DNA from: JBHHUI01 sp965248775
GTDB taxonomy: Bacteria > Chloroflexota > Anaerolineae > Anaerolineales > JBHHUI01
DNA: 64,000 nt
Assembly: GCA_965248775.1 (NCBI GenBank)
Contig: OZ252150.1
Location: 1,240,001-1,304,000 of the forward strand
Direction of reading: 5' to 3'
The translations under genes were made by a program, and so were the position numbers. A model generated the notes under the pieces. The model saw only the letters and a list, made by a program, of their open reading frames with translations, was not told the origin of the DNA and made no database searches. Below are positions 36,659 to 44,898 of the stretch, piece by piece (the first letter of the stretch is position 1; every line of letters begins with the position of its first letter).

Positions 36659-38296
36659 ATGCTCACTCTGCGTGAAGCCCTGCAATTACCTGAATTCAAG
36701 AAGGCGCAAGTCGTTGCGGGTGCTGCCGGGCTGGATCAGTATATTGAACGTGTGCACACGGTTGACATTCCCGATTCGCAATTCCATTGGGGGCAGGGCG
36801 TGCTGTTGCTCACAGCCGGGTATGGCCTGAAGGACAGTCCGGAACGTCAGGCTGCTTTGGTGCCAACCTTGGTTGAGAACGGTCTTGTTGGCATGGTCTT
36901 CTCCATCGGCTGGTATCACGAGGCCGTCCCAGTGTCTATCGTCAGTGCGGCCGATGAACTCGAATTCCCTGTCATTACACTTCCGCCAGATGCAGAATTT
37001 ATAACGATCACCGAACGACTTTACGTCGAGATTGTGAATCATCAATTCGCCTTGAAAGAACGTGCGGCAGATATTTATGAGCGCCTCACGGGCATAGTGT
37101 TGTCCGGGGGCGATCTTGCGGCGGTGGCGCAAGCATTGGCAGAAATACTTGGTCGTTCAGTTCTGATAGAAGATGTCCATCACGAATTATTGGCGTCCGC
37201 CGAGAATGGGCCGATTGACGAGAACCGCAGACTCACGCTTGAAATGGGGCGCACCCCCCCCGAGAATATCCTCAATTTGGAAGAGCGCGGGATTTACCCG
37301 AAATTGCGAAAGGAGATGCGCGCGACCCGGCTGGACGCGATGCCGGAATTGGGCATGACGATGGAGCGCATCGTTGCGCCTGTAAATGTCGGCCGCGAGT
37401 TACTCGCCTATGTTTGGATTGTCGCCGGAGACCGATCACTAGATGATCTCGACGTACTTGCGCTCGGAAATTCTGCAACAGTTGCAGCCCTGATCTTGGT
37501 CAAAGATCAGGCTGTAAAAGAGGCGCAACAAAGTCTGCGCGGTGATTTCATTGCAGAGCTCTTACAACAAGGGACGGAAATCGAAGAGCGTGTTCGCGAA
37601 CGTGGGCGCATGTTGGGCTATCATTTTGATCGATCGCACCAGGCGTTGTTTGTAGACATATTACCTTCCAATGACATCTCGCAGAATCGTTTCGCTACCC
37701 GATTGGACACCTGGTTACGCAACAAGGGTGTCTGGGCTCTGGTTGTCCCGCGGGAAGAAGGCATCGCCCTGATTGTCGATGCGCGTTCCAACGAAATCGG
37801 AGAAAATCTGGCGAAAGAACTCATTACCGAACACAATGGGCGCTTTGAGAGCATAACCGTCGGCGTTAGCCAGGCACAGGGGAAGAAAACTCCACTTGTT
37901 GCACTGTATCGGCAGGCGTGGGAAGCCGCCAGCATAGGGCAACGCCTCGACTCCAACGGAGGCGTCTCTTGCTTCTGGAACCTTGGTTTATTGGATTGGC
38001 TCTACCATCTCCCGGAGGGCTTGCTCGCATCAAATCCATTTATGGAACAGATCGCTAAACTCGGCGAGCATGACTCGCATCATCGTGGCGACTTGGTTGC
38101 AACGCTGGAGGCTTATCTCGAATATGGGGGCGCCCTCGCTGAGGCTGCCAAAATATTGAACATCCATCGCAACACGTTACAGTATCGCCTTGGTCGCATC
38201 GAGGATGTTTGCGGCGCGGATCTGCGTGACCCTTCTCAGCGGCTGAACCTGTTTGTCGCCCTGAAAGCATTCCGCCTCCAGCCCAGAGAACCTTAG
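36659..38296 (+). CDS. PucR-family transcriptional regulator
   Basis: The 545-residue protein has an N-terminal PucR ligand domain (LREALQLPEFKKAQVVAGAAGLDQYIERVHTVDIPD), a middle GAF/CdaR-like segment containing ALFVDILPSNDIS, and a C-terminal PucR-type helix-turn-helix (LAEAAKILNIHRNTLQYRLGRIEDVCG). Members sense purine-degradation intermediates or other nitrogen compounds. No purine gene lies adjacent; the intact enzyme downstream is the C1 operon, and upstream lie the dehydratase and surface proteins. It may therefore control one of those. No target site was identified. Confidence 0.88.
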   Translation: MLTLREALQLPEFKKAQVVAGAAGLDQYIERVHTVDIPDSQFHWGQGVLLLTAGYGLKDSPERQAALVPTLVENGLVGMVFSIGWYHEAVPVSIVSAADELEFPVITLPPDAEFITITERLYVEIVNHQFALKERAADIYERLTGIVLSGGDLAAVAQALAEILGRSVLIEDVHHELLASAENGPIDENRRLTLEMGRTPPENILNLEERGIYPKLRKEMRATRLDAMPELGMTMERIVAPVNVGRELLAYVWIVAGDRSLDDLDVLALGNSATVAALILVKDQAVKEAQQSLRGDFIAELLQQGTEIEERVRERGRMLGYHFDRSHQALFVDILPSNDISQNRFATRLDTWLRNKGVWALVVPREEGIALIVDARSNEIGENLAKELITEHNGRFESITVGVSQAQGKKTPLVALYRQAWEAASIGQRLDSNGGVSCFWNLGLLDWLYHLPEGLLASNPFMEQIAKLGEHDSHHRGDLVATLEAYLEYGGALAEAAKILNIHRNTLQYRLGRIEDVCGADLRDPSQRLNLFVALKAFRLQPREP

Positions 38297-38455
38297 CTAT
38301 TTCGCACAAACCGCCAAGTATTTTTAGCATCAGACGATAGAATAATTGTGCGCTAGGGACAATTCGCGCCTTCTTTTCTTGTCAGCGAGAAGGTGGAAGA
38401 AAACTATCCGTTGACATATAATTTGCCCAATCTAGGGTATTCCGGGTTCAGTAAA

Positions 38456-38965
38456 ATGACTGATATATCTCCAACGGTTGATACGCACTACATCGTGCTA
38501 TTGCAACAGATGCGAAACGCTCCGGAACGCTTGGCTGCGATTGCGCGCGATCTGCCGAAGGCCGCCCATACCTGGCAATCGGGGCCGGAGACATGGAGCA
38601 TCTCGAATGTCGTTGCGCACCTCGCCAGCACCCACAGGCCGTTCGAGCAGCGCCTGCAGCGCATGCTTGCTGAAGAGAATCCAACTGTGGTGTCTTTTGG
38701 GCCGGAAGTCGCGCGCCCGGAATTTGAATTTGACCTGGATACCCTTATCGAGAACTTTCGCGCCGGCCGTGAAGAATTTCTTGATTTCTTATCCGGCATA
38801 GAGCCGGCTGAATGGAATCGGCCAGCCATCCACGAGAATACAGGCCCGACGACAATCGAGCTGCAGGTCAAGGACATCATCCAACACGACAACGTACATA
38901 TCGATCAGGCCGAGATTCTTGTAGCCCGCTGGGTAACAATTAAGCATGAACAACGCTCCAACTGA
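38456..38965 (+). CDS. DinB-like protein
   Basis: The 169-residue protein starts at ATG 38456; an upstream in-frame extension to 38393 lacks a good start. It has the four-helix DinB layout: LLQQMRNAPERLAAIARDLP, WSISNVVAHLASTHRPFEQRL, an acidic middle, and VKDIIQHDNVHIDQAEIL, where His residues (HLAS, HDNVH) could form the family's metal triad. Related proteins are metal-dependent enzymes, including bacillithiol transferases. Its 3' end overlaps the RACo-type gene start by 20 bases, so it is probably the first gene of the C1 operon. Confidence 0.75.
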   Translation: MTDISPTVDTHYIVLLQQMRNAPERLAAIARDLPKAAHTWQSGPETWSISNVVAHLASTHRPFEQRLQRMLAEENPTVVSFGPEVARPEFEFDLDTLIENFRAGREEFLDFLSGIEPAEWNRPAIHENTGPTTIELQVKDIIQHDNVHIDQAEILVARWVTIKHEQRSN

Positions 38966-40967
38966 AACGCGGCTAGTAGCCCTGATGCCCTCCGGTCACC
39001 AGGGTGAAGTGCCGGTGGGCACCAATTTGCTTGATGCTGCCCGTATGTTGGGCGTCGAGCTGGAATCTATTTGTGGCGGCAAGCAGACATGCGGAAAATG
39101 CCAGATTGTAGTCGAGGACGGTCGTTTTCATAAACTTGGAATTGATTCGGCGGCTGACCATGTAACGCCCGTTACAACCGCCGAAGCGCAGTATGACGAA
39201 ACTGAACCCCTGAATGGCAGACGACTCGCCTGCGCCTGCGAGGTTATCGGCGATCTGCTCATCACCGTGCCGGAAGAGAGCCAGGCCCGCAAACAGGTTA
39301 TTGCAAAAGCTGCTACCGACCGGGTTATAGATGTGCAACCCGCCATCCGACAAATCTATGTAGAAGCCATTGAAGCGGACATGGATGATGAACGCGGCGA
39401 TTGGGAGCTCTTGCAGGCAGCCGTTGCCGAGCAATGGAGTTTGGACCTCCTAACTATTGATCTGCATGCTCTTGTAGCGTTGCAGCCGGCGCTCAAGAAA
39501 GGCAGGTTGGCCGTCACGCTCACGCTTTGGCACGATCGGGAGGTGTTACGCGTCGAACCGGGCTATAGCGAAGGTGTGTTCGGCCTGGCAGTGGATGTGG
39601 GCTCGACGACCGTCGCCGCCCATTTGTGCGATCTTCGCACGGGCGAGTTGCGCGCGACCGAGTCAGCGATGAATCCACAAGTGCGTTACGGCGAAGATTT
39701 GATGAGCCGTGTCAGCTACGGAATGATGAATGAGCAAGGTGTGACACGCATGCACCGCGCCATCATTCGCACGCTAAATGAGCTTGTTGAGAGAGCTGCT
39801 GAGAGTGCGGAGATATCCAAGACGGACATTCTGGATATTGTGTTGGTTGGGAACCCGGTGATGCATCATATTTTCCTTGGAATCGATCCGGTGGAATTGG
39901 GTGGCGCACCTTTTGCACTGGCAATTAAAGGGGCGCTCGATCTGAAAGCCCGTAAGATGGATATATCCATCAATCCAGCCGGACGTGTACATATCCTGCC
40001 GGCGATTGCTGGACATGTTGGCGCAGACAATGTGGCCGTACAGGTTGCCGAGGCGCCTCATCATTCTGAGGAGTTGGTCCTGATTGTCGATGTCGGCACT
40101 AATGCCGAAATTGTATTAGGTAACCGTGACCAAGTCCTTTGTGCCTCCAGCCCGACCGGTCCCGCATTTGAAGGTGCGCAGATTTCACACGGTCAGCGCG
40201 CTGCGCCGGGTGCCATAGAGCGTGTGCGTGTTGATCGTGAGACTCTGGAACCGCGCTTCAAAGTGATTGGCTCCGAGGAATGGGTGGTTGGTGATGCCCC
40301 CACAGATAATAAACCGACGGGCATATGCGGGAGCGGCATCATTGAAGCCGTTGCAGAATTGTATCTGGCCGGTGCCGTAAGCGCAGATGGTCGCATAGTG
40401 CCGAGCAGTGAGGAAAGTTATGCGCGCATCCGCAGTAACGGCCGAAGTTTGGAATATGTGCTTGCAACGGCTGAACAGAGCGCTACCGAAGACGAAATCG
40501 TCGTAACACAAAATGATATTCGCCAAATTCAACTTGGCAAAGCCGCGCTCTATGCGGGCGCGAAACTGTTGATGTTGGAACGCGGCGTGACTACAGTCGA
40601 TCGAGTCATATTGGCCGGCGCATTTGGTAGCTTTATATCCCCAATGCATGCCATGGTTCTGGGCTTGATACCGGATTGTGAACTGGACAAAGTGACAGCC
40701 GTTGGCAATGCTGCCGGCGACGGCGCGCGCATCGCACTCCTGGACAAGACAGCGCGGGATGAAGCGGCTGCAATCGCAGAGAATGCAATTCATGTCCAGA
40801 CGGCAACCGCTACCAATTTCCAGGAAGAGTTCGTCGCAGCCATGAACTTACCGCATGCGTCGGATGCTTATCCACATTTGGAAGAGATACTGCCGAAAGC
40901 TACGGATATTCCAGGTGAGGACATTCCGAGACGAAAACGCCGTCGTCGCCGCGCTGCGGCTGAATAA
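38946..40967 (+). CDS. RACo-type corrinoid protein reductive activator
   Basis: The 673-residue protein has an N-terminal [2Fe-2S] ferredoxin domain with Cys43, Cys49, Cys52 and Cys96 (ESICGGKQTCGKCQIV and RRLACACEV). The ASKHA-fold ATPase domain contains VDVGSTTVAAHLCDL and VDVGTNAEIVLG, and the C-terminal LAGAFGSFISPMHAMVLGLIP completes the fold. RACo uses ATP to return an accidentally oxidised Co(II) corrinoid to the active Co(I) state, drawing electrons through its iron-sulfur cluster. It begins inside the end of the DinB gene and is followed 75 bases later by the corrinoid protein, its likely partner. Its tail of Arg/Lys residues is unusual. Confidence 0.92.
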   Translation: MNNAPTETRLVALMPSGHQGEVPVGTNLLDAARMLGVELESICGGKQTCGKCQIVVEDGRFHKLGIDSAADHVTPVTTAEAQYDETEPLNGRRLACACEVIGDLLITVPEESQARKQVIAKAATDRVIDVQPAIRQIYVEAIEADMDDERGDWELLQAAVAEQWSLDLLTIDLHALVALQPALKKGRLAVTLTLWHDREVLRVEPGYSEGVFGLAVDVGSTTVAAHLCDLRTGELRATESAMNPQVRYGEDLMSRVSYGMMNEQGVTRMHRAIIRTLNELVERAAESAEISKTDILDIVLVGNPVMHHIFLGIDPVELGGAPFALAIKGALDLKARKMDISINPAGRVHILPAIAGHVGADNVAVQVAEAPHHSEELVLIVDVGTNAEIVLGNRDQVLCASSPTGPAFEGAQISHGQRAAPGAIERVRVDRETLEPRFKVIGSEEWVVGDAPTDNKPTGICGSGIIEAVAELYLAGAVSADGRIVPSSEESYARIRSNGRSLEYVLATAEQSATEDEIVVTQNDIRQIQLGKAALYAGAKLLMLERGVTTVDRVILAGAFGSFISPMHAMVLGLIPDCELDKVTAVGNAAGDGARIALLDKTARDEAAAIAENAIHVQTATATNFQEEFVAAMNLPHASDAYPHLEEILPKATDIPGEDIPRRKRRRRRAAAE

Positions 40968-41042
40968 TAATGTTTCGCAGAATGTAGCTAGAAATAGTTG
41001 TTTACAATCGAACGTAACTCGTCACTCTAAAAGGTTTCCAGC

Positions 41043-41744
41043 ATGAGCGAAGAAGAAGAATACGAAGATATTGATCTAAATGCATTACCCACGGATGAAC
41101 TCATCGAACAAATGATGGATGACCTGTACGATGGTCTGGCCGATGAGATAGCAACCGGTACTAATATTCTCCTTGAGCGTGAGATGATGCCATACGATGT
41201 CCTTCAGAATGCGCTGGTTGCCGGGATGGACATTGTGGGTGTTGATTTTCGCGACGGCATTTTGTTCGTGCCGGAAGTACTGATGGCAGCCAAGGCAATG
41301 AAAGCCGGTATGGCGATTCTACGCCCGTTGCTGGCCGAGACCGGAGCACCCTCCGTTGGTTCGATGGTGATCGGCACTGTCAAAGGCGATATTCACGATA
41401 TAGGGAAAAATCTGGTATCGATGATGATGGAAGGAGCGGGGTTTGAGGTATTCAACCTTGGCATCAACAACGATGTGAATAGTTTCATGACCGCCATCGA
41501 TGAACACCATCCTGACATCATTGGCATGAGCGCATTGCTCACCACGACGATGCCCTATATGGATGTTGTCATCAAGGCGCTGAAAGAGCGTGGCATCCGC
41601 GATGAGCTCATCGTATTGGTCGGCGGTGCGCCGCTCAACGCAGCCTTCGCGGAAGAGATCGAAGCCGACGCTTACTGCCGCGACGCAGCAATTGCCGTAG
41701 AAACCGCCAAGAAATTCATGAAGATCAAACAGGGCCAATTGTGA
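41043..41744 (+). CDS. Corrinoid methyl-carrier protein (MttC/MtgC-like)
   Basis: The 233-residue protein has an acidic N-terminus, a helical cap domain (LIEQMMDDLYDGLADEIATGTNILLE), and the B12-binding Rossmann domain. The lower-axial motif is VKGDIHDIGKNLV (Asp116, His118, Gly121), followed by MSALLTTTM and VLVGGAPLNAAFAEE. It carries methyl groups on cobalt between an MttB-type enzyme and the pterin-dependent enzyme at 50030. It is the only corrinoid carrier seen in the window, so the three MttB paralogues may all use it. It sits directly after its activator. Confidence 0.93.
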   Translation: MSEEEEYEDIDLNALPTDELIEQMMDDLYDGLADEIATGTNILLEREMMPYDVLQNALVAGMDIVGVDFRDGILFVPEVLMAAKAMKAGMAILRPLLAETGAPSVGSMVIGTVKGDIHDIGKNLVSMMMEGAGFEVFNLGINNDVNSFMTAIDEHHPDIIGMSALLTTTMPYMDVVIKALKERGIRDELIVLVGGAPLNAAFAEEIEADAYCRDAAIAVETAKKFMKIKQGQL

Positions 41745-41806
41745 TTCAGAGATTTCATATCGGGGAACTCATCCGTGAGCGTATGGGCATTCGCTGAGTT
41801 CATCCA

Positions 41807-42391
41807 ATGACAACTGCCCTCATTGCGTGTGGCGCGCTGGCCCGTGAAGTGATCGCGATAAAAGAAAAACGCAATTGGGACGCCGACGTTCTGGCTGTTC
41901 CATCGCTTTTGCACAACCGGCCTGAACGGATCGCGCCCGCAGTCGCAGAACGGATTCGTGAAGCGCGAGCACAATACGATCATGTCGTCGTGGTTTACGG
42001 CGATTGCGGAACCCGGGGTGATCTGGACAGATTATTGGAGGCCGAGGGTGTGCAACGCCTGGCTGGTCCACACTGCTACGAAATGTACGCGCAATGGCGC
42101 TTCGAAGAGATCATGGCGGAGGAGCCGGGTACCTTTTTCCTCACAGACTACATGGTGCGCTCCTTCGACCATCTCGTGTTGGAGGGCCTTGGGTTGGATA
42201 AGCACCCCGAGCTGCGCGATGATTATTTTGGGAACTATGAACGCGTTGTCTATATCTCTCAGGAGGATGATCCGGAGTTGCAGAAACAGGCCGCGTGGGC
42301 GGCCGAGCAGCTTGCGCTGCCGCTCGAGATAAAGCACGTGGGGTATGGCGCCCTCGAATCTCGCCTTGTTACTTTGATGAAGGGACACTGA
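41807..42391 (+). CDS. DUF1638 protein
   Basis: The 194-residue protein starts MTTALIACGALAREVIAIKEK and contains VVVVYGDCGTRGDLDRLL and RLAGPHCYEMYAQ, Cys-containing segments characteristic of DUF1638. This family is regularly encoded beside corrinoid methyltransferase genes in bacteria and archaea, but its biochemical role is not known to me. Conserved Cys and His residues suggest metal or cofactor handling. It sits between the corrinoid protein and the WRDIP-domain genes in the C1 operon. Confidence 0.85.
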   Translation: MTTALIACGALAREVIAIKEKRNWDADVLAVPSLLHNRPERIAPAVAERIREARAQYDHVVVVYGDCGTRGDLDRLLEAEGVQRLAGPHCYEMYAQWRFEEIMAEEPGTFFLTDYMVRSFDHLVLEGLGLDKHPELRDDYFGNYERVVYISQEDDPELQKQAAWAAEQLALPLEIKHVGYGALESRLVTLMKGH

Positions 42392-42402
42392 TTGATAGCG
42401 CG

Positions 42403-42714
42403 ATGAATATACGTTATCAAATTATTTTCTGGCGTGATATACCATCGCAGATCAAGATTCGCAATGGCCGCGAACGACTCTCTAAACAGCTATCAGCGCG
42501 TTTTCAGGCAGCGATCCACCGGGCCGCATTTCGTGCTAAGGCGATTTCGGGGGAGGCGTATATGGAGGCCTGGCGTTCATCTGGCTGGCTTGAGCGCGAA
42601 GGTGATGCAAATGCGATCGCCGGCGAACTCCTGCAAGAACTAGAAGCGAAGTACGACTCGGATAAGCTCGATCAACTCGCTCGGAATAAGGGATATGACT
42701 CGCAAACGAACTAA
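42403..42714 (+). CDS. WRDIP-domain protein ('virulence factor' family), single copy
   Basis: The 103-residue protein has one copy of the domain that begins YQIIFWRDIPSQIKIRNGRE. It matches the family loosely named virulence factor (PF13769), which recurs next to methyl-folate and corrinoid genes. Despite the name, nothing here suggests a role in virulence. ATG 42403 is preferred to the longer upstream frame. Its last 20 bases overlap the next gene, which has two further copies of the same domain. Confidence 0.78.
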   Translation: MNIRYQIIFWRDIPSQIKIRNGRERLSKQLSARFQAAIHRAAFRAKAISGEAYMEAWRSSGWLEREGDANAIAGELLQELEAKYDSDKLDQLARNKGYDSQTN

Positions 42715-43339
42715 CGAGACCCAGTACCAAATTATATACTGGCGGGACATTCCCGCGCAGATCAAGATTCGTGTGGGCCGCGAGCGTTCTTCGCAACCAC
42801 TTTCGGATCGTTTTCAGGAAGCGATCGATAAAGCGGCGATGTATGCGGGAAAGATCGATTCGGATGACTATTTGGAACAATGGCGCACTTCGGCGTGGGA
42901 ACCATATTCAGGAGAAGCGCAGAGTGTTTCTGAAAAGATCGTGGGGGATTTGGAAGCTGAGTTTTCACAAGAACGCTTGCGCGCGATCGCCAAGCGGGGC
43001 GGATACGAGTTTCTCGAAATCTCCCGCTGTCAGGTAGTTTACTGGCGGGATATTCCGGCGCAGGTCAAACTGCGTCAGGGTCCGGAACGCTCATCGCGCC
43101 CTTTGCCTGATAGATTCCAGGATTCGATCGATCGCGCGGCGATGGAAGCGGGTTTGATCGGCACAGATGATTACCTCTCCCAGTGGCGCTCTTCGGACTG
43201 GGAGGAACGGGAAGGCGATTCAAAAAGTGTAGCCCGGGCGCTGGCTGCTGAAATTGAAGAGGCCTATCCGCGTGAACGACTCAAGTTGCTGATCAAAGCC
43301 CTTGGTTACGACCCTGAATCAAACAATGATAAAGATTGA
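42695..43339 (+). CDS. Tandem WRDIP-domain protein, two copies
   Basis: The 214-residue protein contains two copies of the preceding domain, beginning YQIIYWRDIPAQIKIRVGRE (about residue 9) and CQVVYWRDIPAQVKLRQGPE (about residue 111), each followed by helices and an E-R-L-x-x-L-I/A-K ending. With the neighbouring 103-residue protein this makes three copies in a row, an array that points to local duplication and fusion. The biochemical role is unknown. Its place between corrinoid and sarcosine oxidase genes suggests an accessory or scaffold function in methyl transfer. Confidence 0.78.
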   Translation: MTRKRTNETQYQIIYWRDIPAQIKIRVGRERSSQPLSDRFQEAIDKAAMYAGKIDSDDYLEQWRTSAWEPYSGEAQSVSEKIVGDLEAEFSQERLRAIAKRGGYEFLEISRCQVVYWRDIPAQVKLRQGPERSSRPLPDRFQDSIDRAAMEAGLIGTDDYLSQWRSSDWEEREGDSKSVARALAAEIEEAYPRERLKLLIKALGYDPESNNDKD

Positions 43340-43355
43340 CGGAGTCTGAACGCGC

Positions 43356-44594
43356 ATGCCTTGGAAACTGATAAAACAGGCTCTGAATGGCAATAAACCG
43401 CTGCCCCGCATGTGGCACAAGCGGTCCATTAAGGATCGTTATGATGTCGTCATCATTGGGGGCGGTGCGCATGGTCTGGCCTGTGCCTATTACCTCATAA
43501 AAGACCACGGCATCACCGACGTAGCCATCTTGGAGAAGAGCTACATCGGAGCAGGGGGCAGTGGCCGAAATACAACTATCATCCGCAGTAACTATCTCAC
43601 TCCTGAAGGCGTGCAATTCTACGACGAGAGCGTCAAACTCTACCAGCAGATGTCGGTTGATCTGGACTTCAATGTCATGTTCAGCCAACGTGGGCATCTT
43701 ACGCTCGCGCACACAGATGGAAGTGTACGGACGATGCGCCGCCGCGCCGAAGTCAATCAGATACAGGGGGTTGACACACGCCTAATTTTCCCGGAAGAGA
43801 TCAAGAAAATAGCGCCGCCTCTTGATGTGAGCGACCACCCACGTTTTCCAATTCTGGCTGCCCTCTATCATCCGCCGGGGGGTGTTATCCGGCATGACGC
43901 AGTAGTGTGGGCCTACGCCCATCAGGCAGACGCCCGCGGCGCGCATATCCATCAGGGTGTGCGTGTAAACGACATTCGTGTCTCGGGCGGTAAGGTAGAA
44001 GGCGTAGAGACTACGCACGGCTACATCAAAGCCGGCGCGGTCTTGAATGCCACTGCCGGCTGGTGTACCACGATTGCAGATATGGCCGGTGTGCGACTTC
44101 CCATAACGACCTTCCCACTACAGGCTTCCGTCACAGAAGCCCTCAAGCCATTCCTGGACACGATCGTCGTCTCGGGCAGTTTGCACGTTTATGTAAGTCA
44201 GACTGATAGGGGTGAACTTGCGATGGGGGCGGCCGTCGATCCGTTTGCCCAGTACTCCATGCGGGGTTCGCTCTCCTATCTTGAAGGGATTGGCGGCCAC
44301 ATGCTGGAGCTATTCCCGATGCTGAGTCAGGTGCGCATGCTGCGCCAATGGGCCGGCCTTTGCGATATGACCCCGGATTACAGCCCCATTATGGGCAAAA
44401 CTCCCGTCGAAGGTTTTTACGTTGATGTGGGTTGGGGGACTTATGGTTTTAAAGCTTCTCCAATCGCCGGGAAAACTCTGGCGGAAGCCATCGCCACCCG
44501 CAGTACGCCGGATCTGATCGAGCCGTTTCGCTACTCCCGTTTTGACGAACACAAGCTCGTTGGTGAAAAAGGAGCCGCATCTGTCGGCCACTAA
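43356..44594 (+). CDS. soxB: Sarcosine oxidase beta subunit
   Basis: The 412-residue protein has the standard heterotetrameric SoxB start (RSIKDRYDVVIIGGGAHGLACAYYL) with the FAD-binding loop, then ILEKSYIGAGGSGRNTTIIRSNY and a C-terminal VDVGWGTYGFKASPIAGKTLAE. In the characterised enzyme this subunit binds FAD and catalyses oxidation of sarcosine to glycine. The gene order soxB-D-A-G that follows is the classical one. It begins 17 bases after the tandem WRDIP gene, so it is part of the same operon. Confidence 0.95.
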   Translation: MPWKLIKQALNGNKPLPRMWHKRSIKDRYDVVIIGGGAHGLACAYYLIKDHGITDVAILEKSYIGAGGSGRNTTIIRSNYLTPEGVQFYDESVKLYQQMSVDLDFNVMFSQRGHLTLAHTDGSVRTMRRRAEVNQIQGVDTRLIFPEEIKKIAPPLDVSDHPRFPILAALYHPPGGVIRHDAVVWAYAHQADARGAHIHQGVRVNDIRVSGGKVEGVETTHGYIKAGAVLNATAGWCTTIADMAGVRLPITTFPLQASVTEALKPFLDTIVVSGSLHVYVSQTDRGELAMGAAVDPFAQYSMRGSLSYLEGIGGHMLELFPMLSQVRMLRQWAGLCDMTPDYSPIMGKTPVEGFYVDVGWGTYGFKASPIAGKTLAEAIATRSTPDLIEPFRYSRFDEHKLVGEKGAASVGH

Positions 44595-44618
44595 TCGCAT
44601 GCATATGGAATTACGAAT

Positions 44619-44897
44619 ATGATTTTGCTCAAATGTCCAAATTGCGGTAGCCGGAGCGTGCAGGAATATCGTTATGGCGGTGAATACAATCCGCGCCCCT
44701 CGAATGTCATGGAAACGACCGATGTTGAGTGGGCGGATTACATTTACATGCGCGACAACAAATGGGGTGTGCAAAAGGAATGGTGGTACCACAGTTCCGG
44801 CTGCGGCCTATGGTTCCTTGCCGAACGGCACACACGAACCAATGAAGTTATAAAAATCTATCGCTGGCAGCCCAGCTTTGCGCCACAAGGGAAGTAA
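44619..44897 (+). CDS. soxD: Sarcosine oxidase delta subunit
   Basis: The 92-residue protein matches SoxD: Cys6 and Cys9 in KCPNCGSRSVQEY, EWADYIYMRDNKWG in the middle, and His58 and Cys62 in WYHSSGCGLWF. These four residues form the family's zinc site. The subunit is structural in the complex. It lies between soxB and soxA and ends one base before the GTG start of soxA. Confidence 0.93.
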   Translation: MILLKCPNCGSRSVQEYRYGGEYNPRPSNVMETTDVEWADYIYMRDNKWGVQKEWWYHSSGCGLWFLAERHTRTNEVIKIYRWQPSFAPQGK

Positions 44898-44898
44898 C

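Noticed and set aside
38411..38434. TTGACA next to TATAAT upstream of the DinB gene as a promoter
   Set aside because: The two hexamers abut with no spacer. At the correct distance the sequence is TAGGGT, a poor -10 box.
42403..43339. Virulence function from the 'virulence factor' family name
   Set aside because: The neighbourhood is entirely C1 metabolism, and nothing else in the window suggests pathogenicity. The name is historical.
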